From Neckera pumila (taxonomy: Eukaryota; Streptophyta; Bryopsida; Hypnales; Neckeraceae), in contig OZ018410.1 of NCBI GenBank assembly GCA_963969595.1, positions 35,631,413 to 35,695,412 on the forward strand: a DNA stretch of 64,000 nt, given 5' to 3'. Positions 11,724 to 22,279 of this stretch are shown here, one piece after another. Positions within the stretch are counted from its first letter, which is position 1, and every line of letters begins with the position of its first letter. The position numbers and the translations under genes are program-made. The notes below the pieces were generated by a model. The model was not told the DNA's origin. It saw only the letters and a program-made list of their open reading frames with translations, and ran no database searches.

Positions 11724-12610
11724 TTGAACCCCAAAAGTTCCATTGTCTCCTCGCAAGACAAAATACATTTTGGGCGTTTACCTCTGACCTCAATTTGTAT
11801 TGAAACGTTCTGAAACTTACCTATTTCATAGGAAAGTTGATTAGCTTTGTCATAATAGATTTTTTATTTCAATTGGTGCCTGGGAGCAAAAGTTATATCA
11901 GAACAAGTCCAAAAAAAAAAAAAAAATCTTTTTGGAAAATTTTATACTTTTCTCTACATGTGAACCTTCCATTCATTTTGTTTGGACTAATAATGAAAAA
12001 TTTATGGAGAACTTTGCTTTTCAGAGAATTTGAGCATCTTTTTAGGAAAATGACTTCTAAAATTCTTTTCTCAATACAATTCCAAGAAACTTTCAAATAT
12101 TTTTTTCCAAAATGTTGTGTTTTCCGACTTAAATAATCTCAACAATGGAATCATTATATTTCAATCCTATGTGAAATCTATTAACGAATTTCTTTTTCTT
12201 GTCTTCGACCTACTCACCTACTTCTACTTAATAATTTTTAAAATAATGAAAACAAAGTGTTCTTTCTAAAACAAAATTCTAGACTTCCAACTCACGTCTC
12301 CAACATACAAAATCTTGAATTCAAAATTTGTATTTCAAAAATATTATACAACTGCAGATCAAATTCAGCACAAATTGGAAGCCAGTATTCCAAAAAAAAA
12401 ATTCTTTTTCAAGTTTGAATGCTAATAACCTCCAACCTATATGGTTAAACTTCATGAAATTTTGACCACATCATTTTTGACAAGTAAAGTACAAGATCCT
12501 ACACTTAGATTAAAAAAAAATAGAATTCCATGTTCATGGATGAACGCAGCAAAAATGGCAACTTTGGGTGGTTGTAGACAACAAAATGGCCTTGGAACTT
12601 CAAGGGTTAA
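11724..12610 (+). mobile_element. Second inverted-end family, copy B1
   Basis: The left end TTGAACCCCAAAAGTTCC and right end CAAGGGTTAA match those of the element at 33225-34104. The shared interior includes a 'GTTCCATTGTC' block, a 'GACCTCAATTTGT' block, 'TTTGGACTAATAATGAAAAA' and a terminal 'GGTTGTAGACAACAAAATGGCC' type block. About 890 bp, non-coding. The ends resemble family A (TTAA, then C-rich, then TAAAG), suggesting related transposition machinery. Confidence 0.6.
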
Positions 12611-13130
12611 AAACACTCAATTTTTCCAAATTCAAATGTTATTACCTTCCTATTCATACAAACCAACTTTGTAAACATTCACATACATCATCCAACTGAC
12701 CTAAGACAAATGCAACGAAAGTGGCAATTTTCATAGCTTTAGGATAAAATGATAGATTTGGGACTTCAGGGTTTAAAAGCAATTCAATATTTTCCTTATA
12801 TATTCGGACTATAGTTTTCATTTGTAAGTCTGTATTGACTTTAACATGAGATGATGGGAGAAAGCCGTCCGGTTACTCCGGTACTCCGGTACAATATTTA
12901 TATTAATAAAAAAACCTGGTTTCGCAAAAAATGGTATTCAATAATGGTAACCTTGAATACCTACCAATGTCTCACATATTCTCAAAAAAGGCCATTCTAT
13001 GTACAGTGCAAAATACAATATTGCACTTCACGGAGATCATTGTACTACGCTTGCCATGAAAAAACATTCCATGTACATTTAACAACATACATGATCGTAT
13101 TCTAAAAGAAAGTCATTCCAACAATACACA
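12611..13130. other. Spacer 3' of the BED/hAT-derived gene
   Basis: The first 170 bp repeat parts of the right end of element B1. The rest is the region downstream of the minus-strand gene. A small GC-rich patch near 12867-12890 (CCGTCCGGTTACTCCGG) contrasts with the AT-rich surroundings. No ORF of interest. Confidence 0.4.
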
Positions 13131-14237
13131 CTATTCTTCCTCGGAATCTGAATCGGTGTCATCTCTCTGACTTGGCCCAATAGAACCAGACCCATAAACC
13201 CCAAGATATGGACCTCCACCGTAGATGTCTCCACATCCACTTGATGCACCTGCTTGTCCATGACTGTCGTAGCCAGGACCTCCAAAAGTCAGTGGAGGAG
13301 TTGAAACACTATGGACAGATCGACCTTCGCTTGGACGACTATAATAGGATCTTCCTTGATGCTCATATGACCCACCTCCAGTGGTCCCACCGTAGTATTG
13401 TGAGCCTCCTTGGCTAGAACCACCATATTGTGCGATTCCATGGCTTCTTTCTCTGCCTCGAGATTCACCTCGGGGATCATTACCATATTGAGAATGACTT
13501 CCGCCTTGTGGTGGGCCATATGCACCACGGTCACGTTCGTATGACCTATCGTGCCCAGGTTGTTGACCACGATCTTCTAGGCTTCTTCGCATGGCCTCAT
13601 GCATTTCTTGTTCGTACTGTATGTTGTCTCGTTCTTCTTGGCGTTTGTGTGTTCCTCCAAATGTTACGGGTGCAGGAGCATCATCGTCATCATCTTCTTC
13701 ATCCAGTTCATCCTCTGCATTCGGCAACACAACTGTAGGAAGATGGCCATATCCTCGATTAGAATGCTCATACATGCAATTGCTGGGACCTGTCCAGTTT
13801 GAATCAATCACGTGGGCGCTGCGATTCAATTTGTGCACATCTTTACCCAGAACAATGCGCCAATCCACTTCTTTGTACAATCTCTGCCCAAATTATGGCC
13901 ATAACACCATACAACATGATATTTGTTTTGTTGTTTAGTAAACCTGCTGCTTCTTGGACTTCCTTGTACTGTTGCACAAAGTGCTTGCTCATACACGTGC
14001 TGATTTGTCCTTGAAACGAGGATGTTGATACCTTGTGCGCTCATGTGACCAGAGTTTGGAGACATGTGTCATTTTTACATACTTTTTGCACATTGTGCAA
14101 GTCCACAATTTTGTGGGCTCATCTTCCCATCCAAGCTCAGCTACACAGAATGGGTCAGCCCAATCCTGCCAATTCATGTCCTGCGATTTTCCCCTCCTGG
14201 ACTTACCGCCTTTGCCCCTTGGTGTTTCGTGTGACAT
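13131..14237 (-). pseudogene. BED-finger / hAT-derived protein with two frameshifts
   Basis: The N-terminal part (14237-13989) carries a BED-type zinc finger: WTCTMCKKYVKMTHVSKLWSHERTRY has the C-x2-C pair and a following His. The C-terminal part (13880-13131) begins LYKEVDWRIVLGKDVHKLNR, then has a run of Asp/Glu, a Gln/Glu helix and a long Gly/Ser/Tyr-rich tail ending in acidic residues. The two parts are in the same frame, but the stretch joining them (about 14010-13885) is open only in the next frame, so two compensating shifts, or an unseen short intron, are needed. The length (about 370 codons) is far below a full hAT transposase; most of the catalytic core is missing. Most likely this is an internally deleted, non-autonomous transposon gene or a domesticated remnant. 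Confidence 0.55.
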
Positions 14238-14506
14238 GATGACCTTGTTGAAATTAAAAACAACGAATCGTAAATTTCAATTTCAATTGTGCAACGTGCG
14301 GTCCAAGAGCTCCAGAATTTTAGCGAGTGAATTAAGTGAAGCGGTACAACAATCTCTGAAATGCAACACGTAACTAGCACTGAATTGCTGAAAGCACCTC
14401 AGTGTCCCAGCCCAGTCCCTCACACACCAAGCCGGAAGGGGCACGCAGGTACCTGAAGGCGTTGGATCTACCCACTCCGAAAGGGAAGGAATTGTAAAGA
14501 ACTGAG

Positions 14507-14525
14507 CGTCCGCCCCGCTATTTAT
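14507..14525 (-). promoter_or_regulatory. Predicted core promoter of the BED/hAT-derived gene
   Basis: On the minus strand a TATA-like ATAAATA (14525-14519) is followed after two bases by GGGGCGGACG (14516-14507). The start codon is about 280 bp downstream. It matches the arrangement in front of the kinase-like gene. Confidence 0.5.
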
Positions 14526-14689
14526 GTGCTCGGTCGGCGGAGAAGCCGAGGCGGTCGCGTACGAACGAATCAGACGGCACGCCGGCCGACCCCAGGATCG
14601 TGCGGATCACATCCGTCGGCCTGCTAATTGCACGGCCACCGACGAAAGAGCGGACGGAAAAGGCGGACGGCTTCGACGGAGTCGGTCGT

Positions 14690-15480
14690 CCAATCGTTTG
14701 GTCGGGTTTTCGGACGGGTGATCGGTCTGTCAGCATAGCGGTTGGGTTTTCAATCGGTCCAGTTTTCGGTCCAGTTTTTGGTCGGACCGATTTTTGGACT
14801 GATTTTTGGTCGTTCGATCGGGTTTTCGGTCAGTCAGGTTTTCGGTCGGGTTTTCGGTTGCACCGGTTTTTGGATGGGTTTTGGGTCGGTTGGTCGGGTA
14901 TTCGGTCGGACAGGTTTTCGGTCGGGATTCCGTTGGGTCCTGTTTTTGGACGGGTTTTCGGTCGGTCAAGTTTCCGGTCGGGTCTTTGGTCGATTAGGTT
15001 TACGGTCGGGTTTCGGTCGGTCAGGTTTTCCGTCGGGTTTCGGTCGGTTAGGTTTATAGTTTTGGTCTGGTTTTCAGTCGGTTTGATTTTCGGACGGGTT
15101 TTCGGTCGGTTAGGTTTTCGGTCCGGTTTTCGGTCGGGTCTTCGGTTTTCGGTCGGGTCTTTGGTTGGTCAGGTTTTCGCTGGGTTTTCGGTCGGTCTGG
15201 GTTTCAGTTTCGATCTGGTTTTCAGTCTGTCCGATTTTCAGTCGGATTTTCGAGCAGTCAGGTTTTTGGTCGGGTTTTCAGTTTGGTTATGGGTCGTTCG
15301 GTCGGGCTTTTGGTCAGCCAGGTTTTCGGTCGGGCTTTCGGTCTGGTTTTTGGTCGGTCAGGTTTTTGGTCACGTTTTCGGTTGTGTTTTGAGGTTGGAT
15401 TTTGGTCGGTCCGGTTTTCGGTCCGGCTTTCGGTCGGGTTCTTGGTCCGTCGGCTTTTTCGGTCGGCTTCTGCAGCGGTC
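14690..15480 (-). repeat. GC-rich GGTTTTCGGTCGG tandem array (inverted relative to 4.6 kb)
   Basis: About 800 bp of degenerate units such as GGTTTTCGGTCGGTCAGG, period about 27 bp built from 12-16 bp half units. It lies immediately upstream of the predicted promoter of the BED/hAT gene. Because the period is close to a multiple of three, long open frames run through it on both strands (for example a 360-codon frame at 14600-15682 +); these encode Phe/Arg/Ser/Val repeats and are not taken as genes. Confidence 0.85.
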
Positions 15481-15649
15481 GTCCAAGCGGTGTGGACGGC
15501 CATCGGGAAATAGGTCGGCCGGTTGGGAAATCGGTCCGGAGAATAAACCTCCAGCGAAAATGCACCACAGCTGTACTAATGAAATCTTAGTGGACAAAAA
15601 GGAACTCAAAGTTCAAAGTTCAAACAAGTTTTTTAAGTTCGAAATTCAG

Positions 15650-17950
15650 TCTCAAATGACTTTGTGCTTCACATGTGCTTGAGGTAAACATCAAGCGCAC
15701 CTTAAGCACACTTCCACTAATGTAATTGCCTTTAAGAAACAATCACCTAAAAATTAAAAACGTTCTTCAAAAATTTCAAATTGGACTAGAAATGCTTCGG
15801 TGTGCTTGAGATATGCTTGAGGTTCACGTCAAGAACACATAAAGCACACCTGAAGTGCACTTCCTCTACTGAAATTACCTTGGAATAAGAAGCTATGAAA
15901 AATTTAACTTGGATTAACAATACTTGAGTTCTGCATGGAGTAACTTTGAAGCACACTTGAAGTACATTTCCACTATTATCTTATGGTTGAATAATAAAAG
16001 CAATTCAAAATTGAAATCTTCTACTACATATACGAAATGAAATCATAAGGTCCTTGAAGTGTGCTTACAGTAGACCTCACACACATCTACAAAACATCTC
16101 TTGTTTTTGCATTGCTTTGAAATGATGAAAAATTTAAAAATGAAATGCTTATTTCTAAAATTTAAAGCGTAAATAAAAGTGATTGATGTGTGCTTGAGGT
16201 CTAGCTCAAGCATATCTCAAGCAAATACCATCTTGTCAAGATACCTTGAATAATGTTTATTTTTATTTTAAAAATTGAATTCTTCTGATAAAAATGCGAA
16301 TCTAAGTCATGAAAAGGTTGAAGCGTGCTTCAAGTAGACTGTAGAGTGTAGACCTAAGGTCGATTGGGCAGTATACTTTATCTTGTTTCATTGCTTTATA
16401 AAGAAGCCGAAAAAAAATTCAAATCTAAAAGGGAAAAAAAAAAAAGTTCTTGAGGTCTACTTCAGATAGACATCAAACATGCCTGAAGCCCTCAAGCACA
16501 TTTGTACCGTTTAAATTATGTTGGATTATAAAGGCAACTTCAAATTGAAATCTTTTACAATACATACCAAAGAAAATCACAAGTTGCTTCAAGTACGCTT
16601 TGCGAAGACCTCAAGCATATGTAAAGTATGTCTCTTTTATTTTCATTGCTTTGAAAGAAAGCTAGACTAGAAGATCAAATTTCAAAGATAAATAAAAAAG
16701 CTGAAGGTGTGCTTCAGGTCTACTTCAAGCTCACCTAAAGGTTGAAGCACATTTTTACTATTCAAAATACTTTGGATCCTAAAAATGATTTTAAATTTAA
16801 ATCTGATATTGAATAATTCAATATCAAATCATCAAATGCTTGAAATATGCTTCAAGTACACCTCAAGCACATGTAGTATACATTTTCACTATTTTCATTC
16901 ATTTCAAATTAAATAAATCTGAAGATAATAGAATCCTCTTCTCAAGATTTTAAATTTTATTAAACAATGTTTGAAGTATGCTTCACATGTGCATGACTTG
17001 TACTTGAAATATACCTACCGTAAGTTTCTACTATTCTCACTGGTTTTGAAAGAAGAAACTCTTGAAAAAAAAATATTTTTCAAAATTTAAAGTATAAATG
17101 AAATGGCTTCAAATGCGTTTGAGGTCTACCATAAGTTCACCTCAAACAAATTCCTACTACTGAGATTTCTTTATATTAAAAAAATTTTAATTTGAAAATT
17201 TTTTTGGTTTAGAAATTAAGCTTAAGTAATAAAGTGCTTGAAGTGTGCTCCTACCATGCTTAACTCCTTAAGGTTTACTTCAACTAAACAAGCAACCTTC
17301 AAGCACATTCTTAAAATTTCTGTTGTACTTGAATTTATAAAGAACAAGAATTATATTTATTTTAGTTTATGATTGAAGGGGTGGAAAATAAGGTACTCTG
17401 CATGTGAACTTTAAGTTCATATGAAAAATTCTCTCTTTGTTTAAAATGCATTAAAATTAAAAATGTTGTGATTGAGGTGTGCTTCAAGTCTATCTACATG
17501 TCTTTAGTGTTTCTATTTCATTTGAAAACAAAAAACTCTTGACTTGATTTTATTAGATGTGGTTTTCCAATGTGTGTTTTATGTGTGCTTGAGGTTTATT
17601 AAGCAAACTTGTTTGCTCATCACTTGTAAAATATATTTTTCCTATACAATTTGGGGGGAAGTTTTGATTCCAATTAAATGAGAAAAGCAATGGTGCACTT
17701 TACTTGTGTGATAAACGTTTCATCCTATATGTAAAGACCACATCAAGCACACCTCAAGCGCACTTGTGAAATTTCCAAACAAATTGAATATAATTTATAG
17801 TTTGAATCATGATTGAAGTGGAATGAGAGAAGTAAAGTATGCTTGAGTTGTACTTCAGGTAGATATGTAGGACACCTCAAACACTCTTATATAAAGGAAG
17901 TTTGAATGCAATTGAGTTTTGGTAGTTCAAATAACGTTCGAAGTAGAGTG
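15650..17950. repeat. Degenerate satellite, about 130-bp period
   Basis: Copies of a core like GTGCTTGAGGTCTACTTCAAGC followed by CTCAAGCACA begin near 16050, 16186, 16323, 16450, 16585, 16703, 16836, 16970, 17108 and 17240, a spacing of 118-138 bp. Many of the alternate units (16050, 16323, 16585, also 16970) end in a 'CATTGCTTTGAAAG'-type block, suggesting a dimer of about 265 bp. Copies are strongly diverged and fade out towards 17.95 kb. There is no ORF. It looks like an old tandem satellite. Confidence 0.75.
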
Positions 17951-19580
17951 TTCATTTTCCTTTCAATCCCTAGAAGGCCGCTTGTCCCCTTGGGGGACAA
18001 ACTAAGTTGGGCAAATACTTCCAATTAATATCACATTAATTCCTCACATTTCCATCTAATTACTAATTCATTTTCACTCCCCTCTTAAAGCCACAAGGGA
18101 AAGTGATCTCCCAAATTGGTCTTCAATCTCAATCTTTAATCTTTCTTTAATCTTGAAAGCTCTTTATGTTTTATCTCCAAATTGGTTCAATCTAGGTACA
18201 ACTTAAACGGCCTCTTGAACTTTCAACTAGGACTTGATCACCTTGCACAGATCTTTGTCTCCTTCTGTGGGAACAACATAATCTCCTTTCACCAATTTGA
18301 TTTCCTCATCTTCATTTCAGACTTTAGCTTTATGACTTGACAATTACAAAATTGACATCCTTTGCCTCCTAATTTGGAATTCTGTTTTTGACCTTCTTTC
18401 TTATCCATTTCCCAATTAGGCACTATTCACTCATCAAATCTCTCAGCAAATATTCTCAGAAGAATGCCAAATATTCACTCTCAATTAATCCACTAGGAGC
18501 GGTTGCTATGACAGCATTAAGGCTTTACAAACTGTAATCATCTCCACACCAACTCGGTACAACTGCTCCCCATTCAACAATTATTCAACAACATACTACA
18601 ATTCACTGATTTGATTCACGTAATACAAATCCTCCCATTTGAGTTCCAATCATTCACATTCACACACAAAATTCAATTTGAAAATCCTTTATGTTATTCC
18701 AAATTGGTGACTAAAGCACCGTTTATAAATTTTTATGCTTATTCAAAATCTAACTAGATACACTCCAGCTCTACACTGCTCAATTTTACTACTTGCTAAA
18801 GATCATTTTCCATTTGGAATCCTAACTTTCACCACATTGGCATTCATCAACTCTTCTCCACCTACCACACATATTCCTTAACATCTTGCATAACATTCCA
18901 ACTTGAACACTGCAAACTTCACTACATCACACAAACTGACAATCACACTCAACTAGTACTCCAATTATCTCCATAATTTCTGCTCCTACATTCCAATTTG
19001 GCCCACCTTTGTGAGACTGCAAATCTCCAAATTCCTCTCCAACTAGGTCACACACATTCAAATATACAACCTCTTGAATCACCCTCGTGATACTACACGG
19101 ACACACATGGTTCTCACAATCAGACTCAACATTCCAAGCACATGCACACCGATTAGGAATACACAAATATACAAATACAAATATACAGCCAATTAGCTGA
19201 GACGCACACTGACATTTGCTCACAGTGGGTAAAGAAAATGAAAGCAAAAACCTAGCCTGATAGGAATTTCAAAACTTGCAGTTATCTAAATGGGAGAAGA
19301 CGACCTTAATTGCAAAGCTAACTTCCGATTTGGAACTGACAGTTGAAACCGTAGACTTGACATAATCCGACTTGGCTAGCCAGATCAGCACACTACTTCA
19401 TTTAACCTACCCATCTTGGAACTAACTGGATGACATTCATAAAATCACCAATTTGACTCCAAATTGGATTCTAACACACCAAAAACACCAAATTAGTAAG
19501 CAAATAGTCACACAAACATTCAAAATCACCAAATTGAACAGAAACTCATCCAATATTTACACCCAAAAAATCAAAACTAA
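17951..19580. other. AT-rich spacer with recurring CCAAATTGG words
   Basis: No gene is supported. The word CCAAATTGG or CCAATTTGG and close variants recur roughly every 50-150 bp (for example 18110, 18177, 18371, 18698, 18810, 18991, 19330, 19455). The pattern may be an eroded tandem repeat. Near 17975 a 'TTGTCCCCTTGGGGGACAAA' palindrome resembles the beginning of family B elements. Confidence 0.4.
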
Positions 19581-19581
19581 T

Positions 19582-19760
19582 TGTCTACAAGGGTGCTCGG
19601 ACTTTGTTTTGTGGCATTCAGGCCTACAATGTGAAAGTCATTGAATTTAAAAAAAAATTGAATTAAATTATCTTTTATTTTGAAAAAACTATAACTTTCA
19701 CATCGCATGTCCAAACACCACCACAAAACGAAGCCCTTGCACTCCTTTGTGCATAAAATT
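19582..19760. repeat. Imperfect inverted repeat (hairpin)
   Basis: The left arm (about 19582-19650, containing ACTTTGTTTTGTGGCATTCA and AATGTGAAAGTCATT) pairs with the right arm (about 19690-19755, containing ACTTTCACATCGCATGTCC and CCACAAAACGAAGCCCTTGC). The arms are about 65 bp with some mismatches and enclose an AT-rich loop of about 40 bp. It has the look of a MITE or other foldback element. Confidence 0.6.
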
Positions 19761-20267
19761 TTCTATTCATATTAAGAATGCAAACTCTCTCACCGCAACA
19801 AAGCCCTTGCATTCCATGCATAAAAGATATTGCATTTCAAAAAGTTTACAAATTAGAAAATTAGAAAATTATTTTAATTTTAATTTTGGTTGTAGCAACA
19901 GCACAGGACACACTATTGATATTGTTCTATTATAATTGGAAGGGAAAATCTCTTTGAAAGGAAATTTGTATCATTAGGTGTCCGCTTTTGTTGTCCGTCA
20001 TGAACAAAAGTTGCTATTTGTTATGACTGGCTACAAGGGCCTGGCTAAACTATTGTTCATAAGGTTACAAGGGATTTGCACTTTTGTTGACCATTGGATG
20101 AGAGAGAAGTTAAGTTTTGCATACTCAAAAGACTATCGGGTGATACCGAGGCCGCAACAACATAAATCTACTTCTACTCCAAAAAAGACTTTGACTTTTT
20201 CATCATCTTTTTCTAGTTTTTTGGTAGTCAATTTCAAAACTCTAGCTCCCTTTAGAATTAAAACAGG

Positions 20268-21544
20268 TTAGCCCCTAAAGAACCAAACACCGTTTTTTTC
20301 ATAATATAGCAATTTTAGGCAACTCATTACGAATGAAGTTTTTATTTTTTTTTCTTTGAAATTTTCATACATATGTGCCCAAGGATTATCTTTTGGCCCA
20401 ACAATTTTCATAAACCATTTATTTTTTTCCTTTGGAGGAAAGGTTATTTCTTGTTTTCTAACAAGGATTTGCCAGTTTAATTTTTTAACTACATGATAAA
20501 AAGTTATTGCATGATATGTAACTTTCTTTGGTTGGTGGCAATCCTTTTTTTAGGATTTTTGAAAAAGTGCCAGGATGGCGATCACTTAAAATTTGATGAA
20601 GCATTTTATTTCTTTGTACATCCATCTGTTGTACCATAAAGCACTTTTCAATCAAATTCATATACTTTTTCATCCAAATTTGACAATTTCATCTATATTT
20701 TAAATTGAATTGAAACTTTTCTGGCAAAAAAATTTCTTTTTTCTGGCGAAAAAAAGATTTTCACTATGAAATGGTGCTTTTTGGCCCCATTTCGCCTAAA
20801 AAAAAAGAGCTGGTTGGTGGGCAGTTTGGGCAGCTCAAAAGATTTCCTTAAAAAGTACTTTTAAAAAAAATCAAAAATTAGAATTGGTTCTTCAAATTTA
20901 TATGTACACAGGAAGCTTTGAATCATTTCATTTTGATTAATGAAAAGAAAGTTATGAAGATTCTTAGTTTGAGTATAGTTATAGAATCTCTAGTCTAAAA
21001 TAAACTTTGAAGTCCTTTGTGTAACTCAATTTTCAATACTTTTGAAAAAAACAAAAAACATTAGGTATAGATTGTTTATTTCAACATTACAACCGCTGAG
21101 ATTGGCATTTTTCAATTCCAGATCTAAATTCTTAACAATTTTGTATTTTGAGTCATTCTCTACTTCTTTGTATTTATTATTTGTTTCCTATATGTTGTGC
21201 AATTCCAAATGAGTTGAAAATTTTCAAGAAAGTAGCCAAATTGCTGTGAAGAATGACCACCATTTTGGAAATTTTTTCATACAAATGTGACCTTGTGAAG
21301 TGTAGCTACCCAAATTTTTGCAGGGACAAAAAAAGGATTTTTGTGAATTCAAACGCTATTATCTTGCAATCCACATGGTGGAAATTTCTGAAATTTTTTC
21401 CACAACTTCTCAAACTAGTGTACTACAAGATCCTATGGTTACATTTGTCCAAAATGTTTTTTTCCTAAAATTTGGTACTTGTATTAGAAATCGCAGTTTT
21501 TAAGCGGTTTTGGTGAAACATAGTCTTTGACCTTTAGGGGTTAA
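20268..21544 (+). mobile_element. Non-coding TTAA/CCCCTAAAG-ended element, copy A3
   Basis: The left end is TTAGCCCCTAAAG and the right end CCTTTAGGGGTTAA. Interior blocks follow the family order and it is the longest clean copy (about 1.28 kb). It has no coding capacity. The 9 bp inside TTAA (CCCCTAAAG / CTTTAGGGG) form a perfect inverted repeat in this copy. Confidence 0.75.
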
Positions 21545-21692
21545 TTACAAGCTGCACCTTCATCAAACATTTTGCCAAGTTAAATTGAAAATATAGGTGT
21601 GCTCAACAAGTCCATTCACTAGGATGAGGTTATGTCGCTATTTGATCAAATTTGACAGGTTGAGTATTGGTTGTCTAAATAGTTGTGATTGG

Positions 21693-22137
21693 CTGTGCTT
21701 TCAAGTTGCAAAGATCTCAAGGACAAAAGTTTTCATGGTTTTTAAGTGACCACTGGCTTTGAACGTATTGAAAAAAATAGGATGAAGATGGGGTCAAGTA
21801 TTCTAGATCATATTGAAGAGCATTGCGCATATTCGTCGAGACAGAAATAATATTGATCAAAGAAAGTTCCCATACAATCCATTCAGAAGTGCTAAAACAA
21901 CCATGAAGACCCACTTTGGGCCTCATGGCTCTCTTACCAGTTTTGAGTATGTTGCCTGAGAACATTCCTTTGTCCAATTTGCATTCCTTTTCGACCAATA
22001 CACACAATGTTCTTCACTGCTTCTGAATTTTGATCCCATCTTCATCTTATTTTCCTCAATATGATCAACAACATAGCTCATTCTAAAACCACAAGACCTC
22101 TGTCCATGAGATTTTTGCAACTTGAAAGCACACAACT
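21693..22137. repeat. Inverted duplication of a gene fragment
   Basis: The plus-strand stretch at about 21693-21880 and the minus-strand stretch at about 22137-21950 share TGTGCTTTCAAGTTGCAAA, GATCATATTGA, AAGATGAAGATGGG(A/G)TCAA and TTCAGAAG-type blocks in similar though not identical order. Two diverged copies of one gene fragment therefore face each other. The arms could fold into a long hairpin transcript. Confidence 0.65.
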
Positions 22138-22273
22138 CGATCATTCCAGTATCCTTGTCCTTCACGATCAAATATAGTGAGACTGATCGTTTTCCTCTGT
22201 AGCCATCACGGACTACTCCATCGAAGTCTCGAGGCCGAGGTGGGGAACTTTCCGAGGGTCCCGAGCTCGCCAA
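21923..22273 (-). pseudogene. Fragment of an unrecognised gene
   Basis: A 116-codon minus-strand frame without an ATG at its start; it reads ASSGPSESSPPRPRDFDGVV and then SVSLYLIVKDKDTGMIELCA. The second half lies in the inverted duplication. The composition is protein-like in the middle but I know no family for it. A stop in the same frame lies just upstream, so an intact gene is unlikely unless an intron starts there. Confidence 0.35.
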
Positions 22274-22279
22274 CAGCGT

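Noticed and set aside
13208..13938. Plus-strand ORFs opposite the BED/hAT gene
   Set aside because: Complement of the Gly/Ser/Tyr-rich and Asp-rich coding sequence; Ser and His runs are mirror images of it.
14600..15682. 360-codon plus-strand open frame
   Set aside because: It runs through the GGTTTTCGGTCGG tandem array; the period is close to a multiple of three, so frames stay open by chance. The product is a monotonous Phe/Arg/Ser/Val/Gly repeat and overlapping frames on the other strand are equally open.
15650..17950. CRISPR-like array
   Set aside because: Regular spacing suggests repeats and spacers at first, but the spacers are diverged copies of the same unit, the repeats are degenerate and the DNA is plant nuclear.
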